From Desulfobulbaceae bacterium BRH_c16a (GTDB lineage: Bacteria; Desulfobacterota; Desulfobulbia; Desulfobulbales; Desulfocapsaceae), in NCBI GenBank assembly GCA_000961725.1, contig LADS01000002.1, forward strand, positions 182,858 through 246,857: a stretch of DNA of 64,000 bases, in the 5' to 3' direction. Position numbers and translations under genes: made by a program. Below, in pieces: positions 37,893 through 46,470 of the stretch (position 1 is the first letter of the stretch; each line of letters begins with the position of its first letter). Under the pieces are notes generated by a model, which made no database searches, was not told the DNA's origin, and was given only the letters and a program-made list of their open reading frames with translations.

Positions 37893-38345
37893 ATGAAAAT
37901 ATGGGTGGACGCCGACGCATGCCCCGCGGTGATCAAAGATATCCTGTTCCGAGCGGCCGAGCGGACCCGAATACAGATGACACTTGTTGCGAACCGGCCA
38001 TTGCGCTTTCCCCCATCGCCATATATTTCATTTTTACGGGTTGCGGCAGGTCTCGATGTCGCGGATAACGAGATTGTAAAAAAACTCTCTGCCGATGACC
38101 TGGTGATCACTGCCGATATTCCTCTGGCGGCGAAGGTGATTGAAAAAGGAGGGTATGCCCTCAACCCCCGCGGCGAGTTTTATTCTGCCGAGAATATCCG
38201 GGCCCGTTTGAGCATGAGGGACTTCCTCGACTCCCTTCGTGCCGACGGAATCGATACCGGTGGTCCGCCGACGCTCAACCAGAGCGACCGTCAACAATTT
38301 GCCAACCGACTTGACACCTTCCTGACCAGAGCAAGATCGCGTTGA
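37893..38345 (+). CDS. YaiI/YqxD-family (DUF188) PIN-like protein
   Basis: 150 residues. Begins [18 protein letters not shown] with the acidic PIN-like residues and has [27 protein letters not shown] and the C-terminal GGPP motif, all standard for DUF188. Probably a nuclease-like or RNA-binding protein; function is not established. It starts 41 nt after the kinase gene. Confidence 0.92.
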   Translation: MKIWVDADACPAVIKDILFRAAERTRIQMTLVANRPLRFPPSPYISFLRVAAGLDVADNEIVKKLSADDLVITADIPLAAKVIEKGGYALNPRGEFYSAENIRARLSMRDFLDSLRADGIDTGGPPTLNQSDRQQFANRLDTFLTRARSR

Positions 38346-38487
38346 TCGATATCGGTTCCCTCCCATGCCACAGCCGTTCGGAATATAAATATCTAAAACC
38401 CGGTAATTCTCTGCTATCCTGACGTTAGAATAGATCCAATTCGTGCAGTCGTTTTCGCACTCGACAAACAAACCAAGGAGTCTCCCC

Positions 38488-39117
38488 GTGTCACTTGAGA
38501 TCTGGCTCGCTTTCGTCACTGCTTCTGCCGTAGTCCTGATTATCCCTGGACCGACCATCCTTACCGTCATAAGTTACTCGGTCTCCCATGGTCGCCGGGC
38601 CAACATCCCGCTGGTCGCCGCAGTAGCTCTTGGTGATTCGACCGCTTTAGTCTTTTCCCTGCTTGGACTTGGTGTGCTTCTCGCCGCTTCTGTTTTCTGG
38701 TTCACAGTAATCAAATGTATCGGCGGCATATATCTCCTCTACGTGGGTATCGGAATGCTGCGCACCGGAATTGGTCCGACAGAAGTTTCTCCTCCCGCTT
38801 CGCCCGATTCTACCTGGAAACTCTTTGCCAACACCTATCTGGTGACCGCCCTAAATCCGAAAAGTATTCTATTTTTTGTTGCCTTCCTGCCGCATTTTAT
38901 CAATCACACCAGATCGGTTACACCGCAATTGTGCCTCCTTGCGACTACTTTCGTCGCGCTTGCCGCGTTCAATGCAGGGCTGTATGCAATATTTGCCACC
39001 TCTGCCCGAAGGCTGCTCGCTTCGTCCCATGCGCAAAGACGTTTCAATCTTGCCGGAGGATCGCTTCTTTCCGTCGCCGGCATCTGGTCACTCTTAGCCA
39101 GACGGTTTTCGCCTTGA
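38488..39117 (+). CDS. LysE/RhtB-family amino-acid exporter
   Basis: 209 residues from GTG 38488, chosen because AAGGAG lies 7 nt upstream; the track of open codons before it lacks family residues. Six TM helices with IIPGPTILTVISYSVSHGRR and ALNPKSILFFVAFLPHFI, the hallmark of LysE/RhtB carriers. Exports amino acids or homoserine-like molecules. Confidence 0.9.
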   Translation: MSLEIWLAFVTASAVVLIIPGPTILTVISYSVSHGRRANIPLVAAVALGDSTALVFSLLGLGVLLAASVFWFTVIKCIGGIYLLYVGIGMLRTGIGPTEVSPPASPDSTWKLFANTYLVTALNPKSILFFVAFLPHFINHTRSVTPQLCLLATTFVALAAFNAGLYAIFATSARRLLASSHAQRRFNLAGGSLLSVAGIWSLLARRFSP

Positions 39118-39128
39118 CTCCGCTGTAC

Positions 39129-39881
39129 ATGTCCTCCCCCGATTCTCCGCTTTTTCTCACCTTCCACGGTGATACCCGGGATCTCCTGAGCAAGCCTCCA
39201 ACCCGGGATATGACAATCGCTTACCCCCTTTCCCGCCGGGCTTCGATCAAGGACATACTTGAAGGTCTGGGAGTGCCCCACACCGAAGTCGGCAGGATTG
39301 TCCTTGATGGGGTGGAGCAGACTTTTGAGAAAATCCCGAAAAGCGGCGAGCACTTTGAAATACATCCGCTTTCCCCCGCCCTCCCGCCGACCATGGCCAC
39401 AATCCTTCGCCCGGAACCGCTCGCCGCCTGCATATTCCTGGTGGATATCAACGTCGGCAGGCTCGCAGGCCTGCTGCGGATGGCCGGATCGGACGCAGAA
39501 GCAGTCAGTCAGGGAGCTGCCGATAACGCTCCAGTCACGAGAGCCGTTCGCGAAGGTCGCATTCTGCTGACTCGAAACAGAGATCTGCTCAAACAGCGCC
39601 TGCTTGTATTCGGGCATCTGGTCAGAAGCCAGGACCCGGACCGACAATTAGCCGAAATCGTCAATCTCTACCGGCTGCAGGACCATCCATTTTCCCGCTG
39701 CATCGCCTGCAACGGTCTGCTGACCGAAGTTGAAAAGGAAAATATTGTCGACCGCCTTCTGCCGCTTACCAAAAAATACTACCACCGGTTCAAACAATGC
39801 ACAGGCTGCGGGAAAATCTACTGGCAAGGCAGCCATCACAAAAAAATGACCGATAAGCTTGACGGGATTCTCCGTAGATGA
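39129..39881 (+). CDS. Mut7-C RNase-domain protein with N-terminal ubiquitin-like (Ub-Mut7C) domain
   Basis: 250 residues from ATG 39129, 11 nt after the LysE stop; the longer frame overlaps the LysE gene and is not real. Residues about 5-95 form a ThiS/ubiquitin-like fold (PLFLTFHGDTRDLL, SIKDILEGLGVPHTEVG). The rest has the PIN-like Mut7-C core (FLVDINVGRLAGLLRMAG, RILLTRNRDLL) and a zinc ribbon with CIACNG and CTGCGKIYW. Likely a nucleic-acid nuclease; partner unknown. Confidence 0.88.
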   Translation: MSSPDSPLFLTFHGDTRDLLSKPPTRDMTIAYPLSRRASIKDILEGLGVPHTEVGRIVLDGVEQTFEKIPKSGEHFEIHPLSPALPPTMATILRPEPLAACIFLVDINVGRLAGLLRMAGSDAEAVSQGAADNAPVTRAVREGRILLTRNRDLLKQRLLVFGHLVRSQDPDRQLAEIVNLYRLQDHPFSRCIACNGLLTEVEKENIVDRLLPLTKKYYHRFKQCTGCGKIYWQGSHHKKMTDKLDGILRR

Positions 39882-40033
39882 AAAATTTGGCTACATGTTT
39901 CTCAGGCAACACCGTTTTTCCTTGACATAACAAACAATATCAGCAAAAAATAGTCTTCTGCTCATTTCGTGCCGTACCATACGACAATCAACCGAGCAAT
40001 CAAGTAAACACATTCTTCGGCTCATATTCCGTT

Positions 40034-40303
40034 ATGACTATAGAAATGAGTAACACTTCGAAAGAACAGAAAGTTCCTCCCCCTCCCCCGGAAACAGGGC
40101 CTTACCTTTTTCCGATTATTCTTGCCATTTTTGGCCTCTGGTGCCTTTACGATGGCTGGTTTACATCGAATCCCGACATGAATGATCACCAGCTGTTCAA
40201 CCGGTTGGGCAGCTATATCTTGTTGCCATGGTCTGCTATTGATTTTTATCACACATGGAAATCCGAACGTGCTGATAAATCGGTTGACAATAGAAACCAA
40301 TGA
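40034..40303 (+). CDS. Small membrane protein of unknown function
   Basis: 89 residues; ATG 40046 is an alternative. Pro-rich start (PPPPPE), then two hydrophobic stretches, YLFPIILAIFGLWCLYDGWF and LGSYILLPWSAIDFY. Its stop overlaps the ATG of the next gene (ATGA), so they are co-translated and may act together. Confidence 0.72.
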   Translation: MTIEMSNTSKEQKVPPPPPETGPYLFPIILAIFGLWCLYDGWFTSNPDMNDHQLFNRLGSYILLPWSAIDFYHTWKSERADKSVDNRNQ

Positions 40304-40983
40304 TACCCAATCGTAGACTCATCCTGCCTTATGCCGCACCATATTTTGCCTATGTTTTTATCGCTTCAGCTTTCGAACACCAACCAGTCGAGAGCAACTA
40401 CCTCATTCGTTTAATCGTCGTCTCATTATTGATTGCATGGGCCTGGAAATGGTATTTTCCGGTAACGGGCCCCAAATCCGCACTAGGCTCTGTCGCAATG
40501 GGAATGATGACGGGGTTTGCCGGTTTCTTACTCTGGATTCTGCTTCTTGTTCCTTTCGTGAGTACGGGTGACAGCTTGCCTTGGTCTGACCACGCGTTTT
40601 ACTTGAGACTCTTGAGTGCAGGATGTTTAGTGCCTGTTTTTGAAGAGTTTTTTATTAGAGGTTTTGTTTTACGTTTTGCTTTACAATGGGATCTTGAGAG
40701 AAAAAATGTTCAAGAGTATCCTCTCAGGAATGCTCTTGATGAAAAATCGGTTAATGATGTTGAACCAGGCAGCTGGTCATGGACAGCCCTTGCTGTTTCA
40801 ACTGCCGTTTTTACATTCGGACACCATTCACAAGAATGGGTGGCGGCTGTAGCATTCAGCCTGCTCATGGCTGGTCTTTGGATCATGCGTAGAGATTTGT
40901 TGAGTTGCATCGTAGCCCATTCCGTTACGAATGTTTCTCTTGCATTCTATGTATTCACTACCGGGAAATGGAATTTCTGGTGA
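40300..40983 (+). CDS. CPBP-family intramembrane protease (CAAX-protease-related)
   Basis: 227 residues, about seven TM helices. The catalytic motifs are EEFFIRG near residue 114, FGHH near 173 and AHSVTN near 206, as in Abi/Rce1 glutamate proteases. Sequence style matches the CAAX prenyl protease-related group tied to exosortase/PEP-CTERM systems, but no exosortase or PEP-CTERM protein is seen here. It is translationally coupled to the 89-aa protein. Confidence 0.85.
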   Translation: MIPNRRLILPYAAPYFAYVFIASAFEHQPVESNYLIRLIVVSLLIAWAWKWYFPVTGPKSALGSVAMGMMTGFAGFLLWILLLVPFVSTGDSLPWSDHAFYLRLLSAGCLVPVFEEFFIRGFVLRFALQWDLERKNVQEYPLRNALDEKSVNDVEPGSWSWTALAVSTAVFTFGHHSQEWVAAVAFSLLMAGLWIMRRDLLSCIVAHSVTNVSLAFYVFTTGKWNFW

Positions 40984-41054
40984 TCGTTCGTGCCGAATTT
41001 CAAGGATCTCTGCAGAATAGTCTGAGCAAACATTATAATATCTTTGGTATCAAG

Positions 41055-41681
41055 ATGCATCCGTTCCTTCATGGTGTTCTTACTGGATTATTACTTCAAT
41101 CTGCCATTGGTCCTGTTTTTTTCTCCATAGTAGGAATCACCATCGACAGCAATTACATAAACAGCCTGTGGGCGATACTTTCGGTAACAATCGTAGATTA
41201 TATATATATCAGCGTTGCGCTCATTGGTGCCGGCAAACTATCAAAAACGGATATCGGCAATACATTATTTCGGTTTGTAAGTTCTTTTGTCTTAGCCGGT
41301 TTTGGTATCCTGTTATTTTACAAGGGCATAGTGTTTAACGATTCAACAATTTCATCTCACGTATTATCATGGTCTCCGCTTACAAGTTTTGTGAGTTGTT
41401 TTGTACTCACAATATCCAGTCCGTTAACCATGATATTCTGGGGAAGTATTTTTGCTAAAAAAGCAATTGAACAAGGTTACAGTAAAAGATCATTACTCTT
41501 TTTTGGGCTTGGAGCTGGTGCTTCAACATTTATTTTTTTATCCATGGTTATGTTTATCCTCTCCCTCGTCAAATCAAATATTCCAACCATTGCCGCTCAA
41601 ATATCAAATTGTATTGTAGGCATTGTTTTGATTTATTTTGGAATCAGCAGATCTGTGAAAATTGCTGCGAAGCCTGCATAA
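41055..41681 (+). CDS. LysE-family transporter, AT-rich
   Basis: 208 residues from ATG 41055 (MHPFLHGVLTGLLLQSAIGP); upstream codons in this frame overlap the protease gene. Six TM helices, and the LysE-like QSAIGPVFFSIVGI and ISSPLTMIFWGS. The gene is clearly richer in A+T than its surroundings, which suggests it was acquired more recently. Confidence 0.8.
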   Translation: MHPFLHGVLTGLLLQSAIGPVFFSIVGITIDSNYINSLWAILSVTIVDYIYISVALIGAGKLSKTDIGNTLFRFVSSFVLAGFGILLFYKGIVFNDSTISSHVLSWSPLTSFVSCFVLTISSPLTMIFWGSIFAKKAIEQGYSKRSLLFFGLGAGASTFIFLSMVMFILSLVKSNIPTIAAQISNCIVGIVLIYFGISRSVKIAAKPA

Positions 41682-41908
41682 AGATCCTGGCACCTGCTCA
41701 AGAAAAATACCAAGCCATCACCTTACTTAGGGCAAAAGTTCCGGCAATAGATCCGACCCGGGGCAGCCGGTCAACTGCGATTCTCAGGCTTCCATTGATC
41801 TTGCAGGAGGAGTGACTTATTATGAGAATAATCATAGAATAAACACCGGCAATGGCTCGAATGTGGAGCCGATTTCTCAGATGACGAGAAAAAAGGACGA
41901 AAGTAAGC

Positions 41909-42559
41909 ATGAATCTGGAAATATTTTCCGATTATATCTGACCTTGGTGCTATTTCATTACCGGGCGTATTGAAAAGCTGAAGAACGAGTTCGACATCCC
42001 GGTCCGTTGGCGGACATTCCCCCTTCATCCGGAAACACCTGAGGAAGGCCAACTCCTCAAAGACCTGTTCAGGACCACACCGGAAAAAATCGACGGCATG
42101 ATGGCGCATCTGCGTGCTACCGCCGAACAACTCGGATTGCCCTTTGGCGCAAGGACCCGGACCTATAACAGCAGGCTGGCCCAGGAACTGGGACTCTGGG
42201 CGGAAGACCAGGGAAAAGGGGATGCATTTCATCTGGCCGCCTTCAGGGCTTATTTCGCCGATGGTAAAAATATTGCAAAATTTCCGGTACTTCTTGAACT
42301 CGCAAGCAGTGTCGGCCTATCCGAAGAAAATGCAAAAGATGTCCTCGTACGCCGCACCTACCAGGAAAAGGTGGACAAGGATTGGCAATATTCACGCTTT
42401 CAGGGCATCACCGCCGTACCGACCTTCCTCATGGGCCAACACCGACTGGTCGGCGCCCAAAGCTATGAGGCCCTGGCAGAACTGGTAACCTTGTATGGAG
42501 CAGTCGGCAAGAAGCAGACAGGAAAGTCCACACCAACCACACGGAGAGAGCAGGAATGA
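41909..42559 (+). CDS. FrnE/DsbA-like oxidoreductase, candidate selenoprotein (UGA codon 11)
   Basis: ATG 41909 follows AAAAGGA; the frame contains TGA at 41939-41941 (codon 11) and then stays open to 42559, 216 residues. The read is MNLEIFSDYI-(U)-PWCYFITGRIEKL. In FrnE-type DsbA proteins this is the CPWC active site after DxxCPWCY, so UGA replaces the first, nucleophilic Cys. The rest is full FrnE: FPLHPETPEEG, TYNSRLAQELGLWAEDQG, and the cis-Pro loop GITAVPTFLMG. A stem-loop with a CGGGC loop starts 12 nt after the UGA. A standard caller would start at 42095 or 42098 and lose the active site. It is coupled (ATGA) to the macrodomain gene. Confidence 0.82.
41953..41975 (+). promoter_or_regulatory. 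Putative bacterial SECIS element of the FrnE-like gene
   Basis: TTTCA (41953-41957) pairs with TGAAA (41971-41975), a U-U mismatch, then TAC (41959-41961) with GTA (41967-41969), and the apical loop CGGGC (41962-41966). The loop begins 21 nt after the UGA and has G at position 2, both within the ranges I recall for bacterial SECIS elements. It lies inside the coding frame, as bacterial SECIS must. Confidence 0.6.
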
Positions 42560-43011
42560 ACACAGTGAAAGGAGATCTTATCGCCCTTGCCCTTAAAGGG
42601 TCTTTTGAAGTCATTGTCCATGGTTGCAACTGCTTCTGCACCATGGCGGCCGGAATTGCAAAAGTAGTCCAGGAAGAATTTCCCGAAGCCTATGCCGCCG
42701 ATCTGGTTACCATAAAAGGCGACAGGAATAAACTCGGTGACTTCAGTTTTGCAACGGTCAAGCGTGATGACAAGGAAATTACCATCGTCAACGGCTACAC
42801 CCAGTATCAATTCCACGACCAGGATGTTCTTGTCGATTATGAGGCCATTCGCCGTTTATTTGCGAAAATCAAAGTACAGTTTTCCGGTAAGCGGATCGGC
42901 TACCCGAAGATCGGCGCCGGCTTGGGGGGCGGGGACTGGCAGAAAATTTCGGCAATAATTGACGAGGAACTGGCCGGGGAGGACCATACCCTGGTGCTGT
43001 ATTCCTCTTGA
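42556..43011 (+). CDS. Macrodomain (ADP-ribose-binding) protein
   Basis: 151 residues. Opens with VKGDLIALALKGSFEVIVHGCNCFCTMAAGIA, the macrodomain Asn/Gly-rich ligand loop, and has GYPKIGAGLGGGDW, the second loop. It resembles the ADP-ribose-1''-phosphate phosphatase (Poa1p-like) group. Start overlaps the stop of the FrnE-like gene by 4 nt. The pairing may reflect a shared stress role but this is only inference. Confidence 0.87.
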   Translation: MNTVKGDLIALALKGSFEVIVHGCNCFCTMAAGIAKVVQEEFPEAYAADLVTIKGDRNKLGDFSFATVKRDDKEITIVNGYTQYQFHDQDVLVDYEAIRRLFAKIKVQFSGKRIGYPKIGAGLGGGDWQKISAIIDEELAGEDHTLVLYSS

Positions 43012-43068
43012 TCTTCACCGAAGGAATCGGCAATATCGACAATCGATTCCGCAAGCTGGAAAAAGTGT

Positions 43069-43098
43069 GGGAAGGCCTTGAAAAATTTTGGCCTTCCC
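43069..43098 (+). terminator. Bidirectional terminator between the macrodomain gene and the lactate dehydrogenase gene
   Basis: GGGAAGGCC (43069-43077) pairs with GGCCTTCCC (43090-43098), inner AAAA/TTTT also pairs, followed on the plus strand by GTGTTTTTCT and on the minus strand by ACACTTTTT. Confidence 0.85.
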
Positions 43099-43113
43099 GT
43101 GTTTTTCTGAACG

Positions 43114-45939
43114 TTAGAGAGGTTCACTCGCCGCGTCCACCAGGTAGAGAATCGACCGGTAGGGTATCCCGCCGTGCAGCGACAGACCGATTTCACAGGT
43201 TTTGCTGGTTGAATAGCCTGCCTCGCAGGTACAGACATGATCCTTCAAATCCTTCAGGGCCGATTCGTTGAGTTCCGGAAAATTAAAGCCCCGATCCCCG
43301 GCAAAACCACAGCAGTAGATATCGGCGGGCATCACCACCTCCCTGGCACAGGCCCTGGCCAACTGCTCGAGTCTGTTTTCCAGACCCATTTTTCTGGTCG
43401 AGCAGGTCGGATGCAACGCCACCTTGACATCCAGTTGTCTCAACTTCAGCCGGTCCATGAGGAAGGTGAGGACGAACTCTATCGGTTCGAAAAGCTGCAG
43501 CCGCTTATCGAGCGTTGAGCGCATCCGGTAAAGGCAGGGGCTGGTATCGCAGAGCACGGGGATGGTGCCGTTTCCGGTGGCCGCCAGGAGGGCGTCGGAC
43601 AGTTCCCGGGATTTTCTGTCGGCCTGTGCCATCAAGCCTTTGCTCTCAAAGGCCTGGCCGCAGCAGAGACGGTCGAGATTTTCCGGATAGACGAGTTCAT
43701 ACCCGGCCTTGTGCAAAAGCGATCTGGTCTTCACCGGCAGGGCGTCTCTTTCCTCGTCGTCCCGGGCCGGGCCACCCATGGCCCGGCTGGCACAGCTCGG
43801 GAAATAAACTGCTTTCAAACCACTGGTCGAGGAGACCGGCTCTCCGGCAATTTTCGGCACACCGGAGGGCATCTCGCGGTTCCAGAGCGGCAGCTGGTCG
43901 AATGTTGCCTTTCTGGCAAGTTTCGCGGCCGTCTCCATGAAGGGAGTTCCGGTCATCTTATGCAGCGAATCGACGGTGTCGAGGGTGGCGCTGATTGTTT
44001 TTGCGACCCCGCCGAAATTGCCGGCCACCCAGTCGGCGATAGTGTTGCCAAGCTTGCCGTTGGCCTCCTCCCGGAGCGCCTTGACCATTTTACCGGTATC
44101 GATGCCGACCGGGCAGCGAGTCGAGCAGAGACTGTCGGCGGCACAGGTATCTTTGCCGGGATACCGATAGGCCCTGGTGAGTTCTTTAACCTTTTTCGGA
44201 TCGCCGCCAGCCGCCATTCTCCGGCTGATCTCCCGCCGTCCGACGATACGCTGCCGTGGTGTAAAGGTCAGATCCTTGGACGGACAAACCGGCTCGCAGA
44301 AGCCGCACTCGATGCACTTGTCGACAATTTCATGGGTCGCCGGCAGCGGTTTTAAATCCTTGATGTGGGCCATGGCATCCTCGTTGAGGATAACCCCCGG
44401 ATTCAGCAAATTGTTTGGGTCGAAGAGAGCTTTAATCTCGCGCATCAGGTTGAAGGCCGCCTCGCCCCACTCCTTCTGGACGAAAGGGGCCATGTTGCGG
44501 CCGGTGCCGTGCTCCGCCTTCAGTGACCCGTCATATTTTTCCACCACCAGCTTGACTACCTCATCCATGAAGTCGCGGTATCTGTCGACCTCGGACTTGG
44601 CGGAAAAATCCTGAGTGAAAACAAAGTGAAGGTTGCCGTCCAGAGCATGACCGAAGATGATCGCCTCGTTATAGGCGTATTTCCGGAACAACGCCTGCAA
44701 GTCGAGAGCCGCATCGGCCAAATGTTCGCCGGGGAATGCGACATCTTCGATGATCACGGTGGTACCGGTTTTACGGACTGCACCGACTGCCGGAAACAAT
44801 CCTTTTCGGATCTTCCACAACGCCGTGTACTCCGCCGGGATATCGGTAAAAACAATGGGGCGATCTGTCGGCAGGTCCTTGATTGCCTCGCAGATCCGGC
44901 TGATCTGAGCCTGCAGAATATCCGCCGACTCGGCTCTCGTTTCCACCAGGAGAGCGGTAACCGAGCCCCCCAGTTCCGCAAGATAACCGGGCATTCCCGG
45001 TTTTCCCTCGACCGACCGCAATCCGGCCCGGTCAATCAGTTCGGCGGCGGCAACCGGCTGTTTCTGCAGAAAGGGAATAGCCTGGCAGGCGGTTTTCACA
45101 TCGGGATAGAAAATGAGGGCGCTTGCCTTGTGGCGATGTTCGACTACGGTTCGATAGACAACATCGGAAATGAACCCCAGCGTTCCTTCGCTGCCGATCA
45201 TCAGATGGATCATGATGTCGAAGGGATCGTCAAAATCGACCAGGGCATTAAGACTGTATCCGGTGGTATTTTTAATCTTGAACTTGTAGCGTATCCGCTC
45301 GGCGAGCTGGGCATCGCCAAGCACCCGCTCCCGCAGCCGGCTGAGGCTTTCGAGAATCCGGCCGTGGGTCCGGCAGAATTCGGCCCGGCTCTTGTCTTCG
45401 GCGGTGTCGACAGCGGTCCCGTCGGCAAGAACCACACGCATGGAGTCAAGGGTCTGGTAGCTGTTCTGTTCTACGCCGCAGCACATGCCGCTGGCATTGT
45501 TGGCCAGGATGCCGCCGATCTTGGCGCTGTCGATCGAGGCCGGGTCCGGCCCTATCTTCCGGTCGAATTCGGCCAGGATGGCGTTGGCATGACTGCCGAT
45601 GATCCCCGGTTCCAGCTGGATCTTCATGGCCTTATCGAATACCCTGTATCTGCGCCACCCCTGGCCCAGGCGCACGAGAATCGAGTCGGAGACAGCCTGA
45701 CCGGAAAGGCTGGTGCCGGCCGCGCGAAACGTTACCGGCAGTTTCAGCCTGTTCGCCTCCCGCAGGATCAGCTGCACCTCCTTCTCGTTTTCCACGTTGA
45801 TTACGATCTTGGGGATCAACCGGTAAAAACTGGCATCGGTCCCGTAGGTGAGCGTCCGAAGGGGATCGGTTATTATATTTGTTTCACGGATTGTTCCGGC
45901 AATCTTCTTGCGAAACTTTTCATATCTCTCTGAAAGCAT
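43114..45939 (-). CDS. FAD/Fe-S lactate or glycolate dehydrogenase (GlcD-GlcF fusion)
   Basis: 941 residues. N-terminal FAD-binding (PCMH) domain with TFRAAGTSLSGQAVSD and KIGGILANNASGM; C-terminal FAD-linked oxidase part with EHGTGRNMAPF; then two 4Fe-4S cluster sites (CIECGFCEPVCPSKDL and CAADSLCSTRCPVG); then two CCG domains (LCCGQAFESKG, PTCSTRKMG with CCGFAGDRGF) as in GlcF/LutA. This layout fits the quinone-linked D-lactate dehydrogenase Dld-II type. It likely oxidises D-lactate or D-2-hydroxyacids at the inner membrane face. No lactate permease is adjacent. Confidence 0.92.
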   Translation of the reverse strand: MLSERYEKFRKKIAGTIRETNIITDPLRTLTYGTDASFYRLIPKIVINVENEKEVQLILREANRLKLPVTFRAAGTSLSGQAVSDSILVRLGQGWRRYRVFDKAMKIQLEPGIIGSHANAILAEFDRKIGPDPASIDSAKIGGILANNASGMCCGVEQNSYQTLDSMRVVLADGTAVDTAEDKSRAEFCRTHGRILESLSRLRERVLGDAQLAERIRYKFKIKNTTGYSLNALVDFDDPFDIMIHLMIGSEGTLGFISDVVYRTVVEHRHKASALIFYPDVKTACQAIPFLQKQPVAAAELIDRAGLRSVEGKPGMPGYLAELGGSVTALLVETRAESADILQAQISRICEAIKDLPTDRPIVFTDIPAEYTALWKIRKGLFPAVGAVRKTGTTVIIEDVAFPGEHLADAALDLQALFRKYAYNEAIIFGHALDGNLHFVFTQDFSAKSEVDRYRDFMDEVVKLVVEKYDGSLKAEHGTGRNMAPFVQKEWGEAAFNLMREIKALFDPNNLLNPGVILNEDAMAHIKDLKPLPATHEIVDKCIECGFCEPVCPSKDLTFTPRQRIVGRREISRRMAAGGDPKKVKELTRAYRYPGKDTCAADSLCSTRCPVGIDTGKMVKALREEANGKLGNTIADWVAGNFGGVAKTISATLDTVDSLHKMTGTPFMETAAKLARKATFDQLPLWNREMPSGVPKIAGEPVSSTSGLKAVYFPSCASRAMGGPARDDEERDALPVKTRSLLHKAGYELVYPENLDRLCCGQAFESKGLMAQADRKSRELSDALLAATGNGTIPVLCDTSPCLYRMRSTLDKRLQLFEPIEFVLTFLMDRLKLRQLDVKVALHPTCSTRKMGLENRLEQLARACAREVVMPADIYCCGFAGDRGFNFPELNESALKDLKDHVCTCEAGYSTSKTCEIGLSLHGGIPYRSILYLVDAASEPL

Positions 45940-45998
45940 GGGCGTACCTCTTCATTACCTGATAATTCGTGGGATTGTCGGCAACAACTTCCGCGCGA

Positions 45999-46027
45999 TT
46001 GTCAAAAGGGAACAAAAGGGCTACAAT
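45999..46027 (+). promoter_or_regulatory. Promoter for the Lrp-like gene
   Basis: TTGTCA at 45999-46004, 17-nt spacer, TACAAT at 46022-46027; 61 nt before ATG 46089. Confidence 0.65.
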
Positions 46028-46088
46028 CGGCGAACATCAGTTCTTTATCTCACATATCGGCAAGGAAGAATACTAAAAAGGAGAGGGC

Positions 46089-46364
46089 ATGGTAACATCA
46101 ATCATTCTCATGAACGTCGAACGGGCCAAAATCAACGAAGTGGCGGAACAACTTGAGAAAATCCCAGGAATATCCGAAGTTTACTCAGTGAGTGGCAACT
46201 ATGATCTGGTGGCTGTTGTCCGGGTGGCAACGAATGAGGATCTGGCCAATCTTGTAACCACCAAGATGCATGCGATACAACCGATTCTGAAAACCGAGAC
46301 AATGCTCGCCTTTAAAGCCTACTCCCGCCATGACCTTGAGGCGATGTTTTCGGTAGGAATGTGA
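46089..46364 (+). CDS. Stand-alone Lrp/AsnC ligand-binding (RAM) domain protein
   Basis: 91 residues, only the effector domain without the DNA-binding helix-turn-helix. Begins TSIILMNVERAKINEVAEQL and has GNYDLVAVVRVATNEDLANLV and PILKTETMLAFKAYS. Such stand-alone RAM domains bind amino acids and can form rings or modulate full-length Lrp proteins. AAAAAGGAGAGGGC stands before the start. Confidence 0.88.
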   Translation: MVTSIILMNVERAKINEVAEQLEKIPGISEVYSVSGNYDLVAVVRVATNEDLANLVTTKMHAIQPILKTETMLAFKAYSRHDLEAMFSVGM

Positions 46365-46470
46365 GACCTGCCGACTAGCCGGGTGCACCTGTCCTGAGAG
46401 AAGTGCCGCTCGCTGACGCAGTGAAATGGGGAGCGCCTTCACCTGCTTAAAGGAAATGCGCCCCAATAAT

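Noticed and set aside
44626..45933. 435-codon plus-strand frame inside the lactate dehydrogenase gene
   Set aside because: Antisense shadow of a well supported gene; no ribosome-binding site and no recognisable domain.
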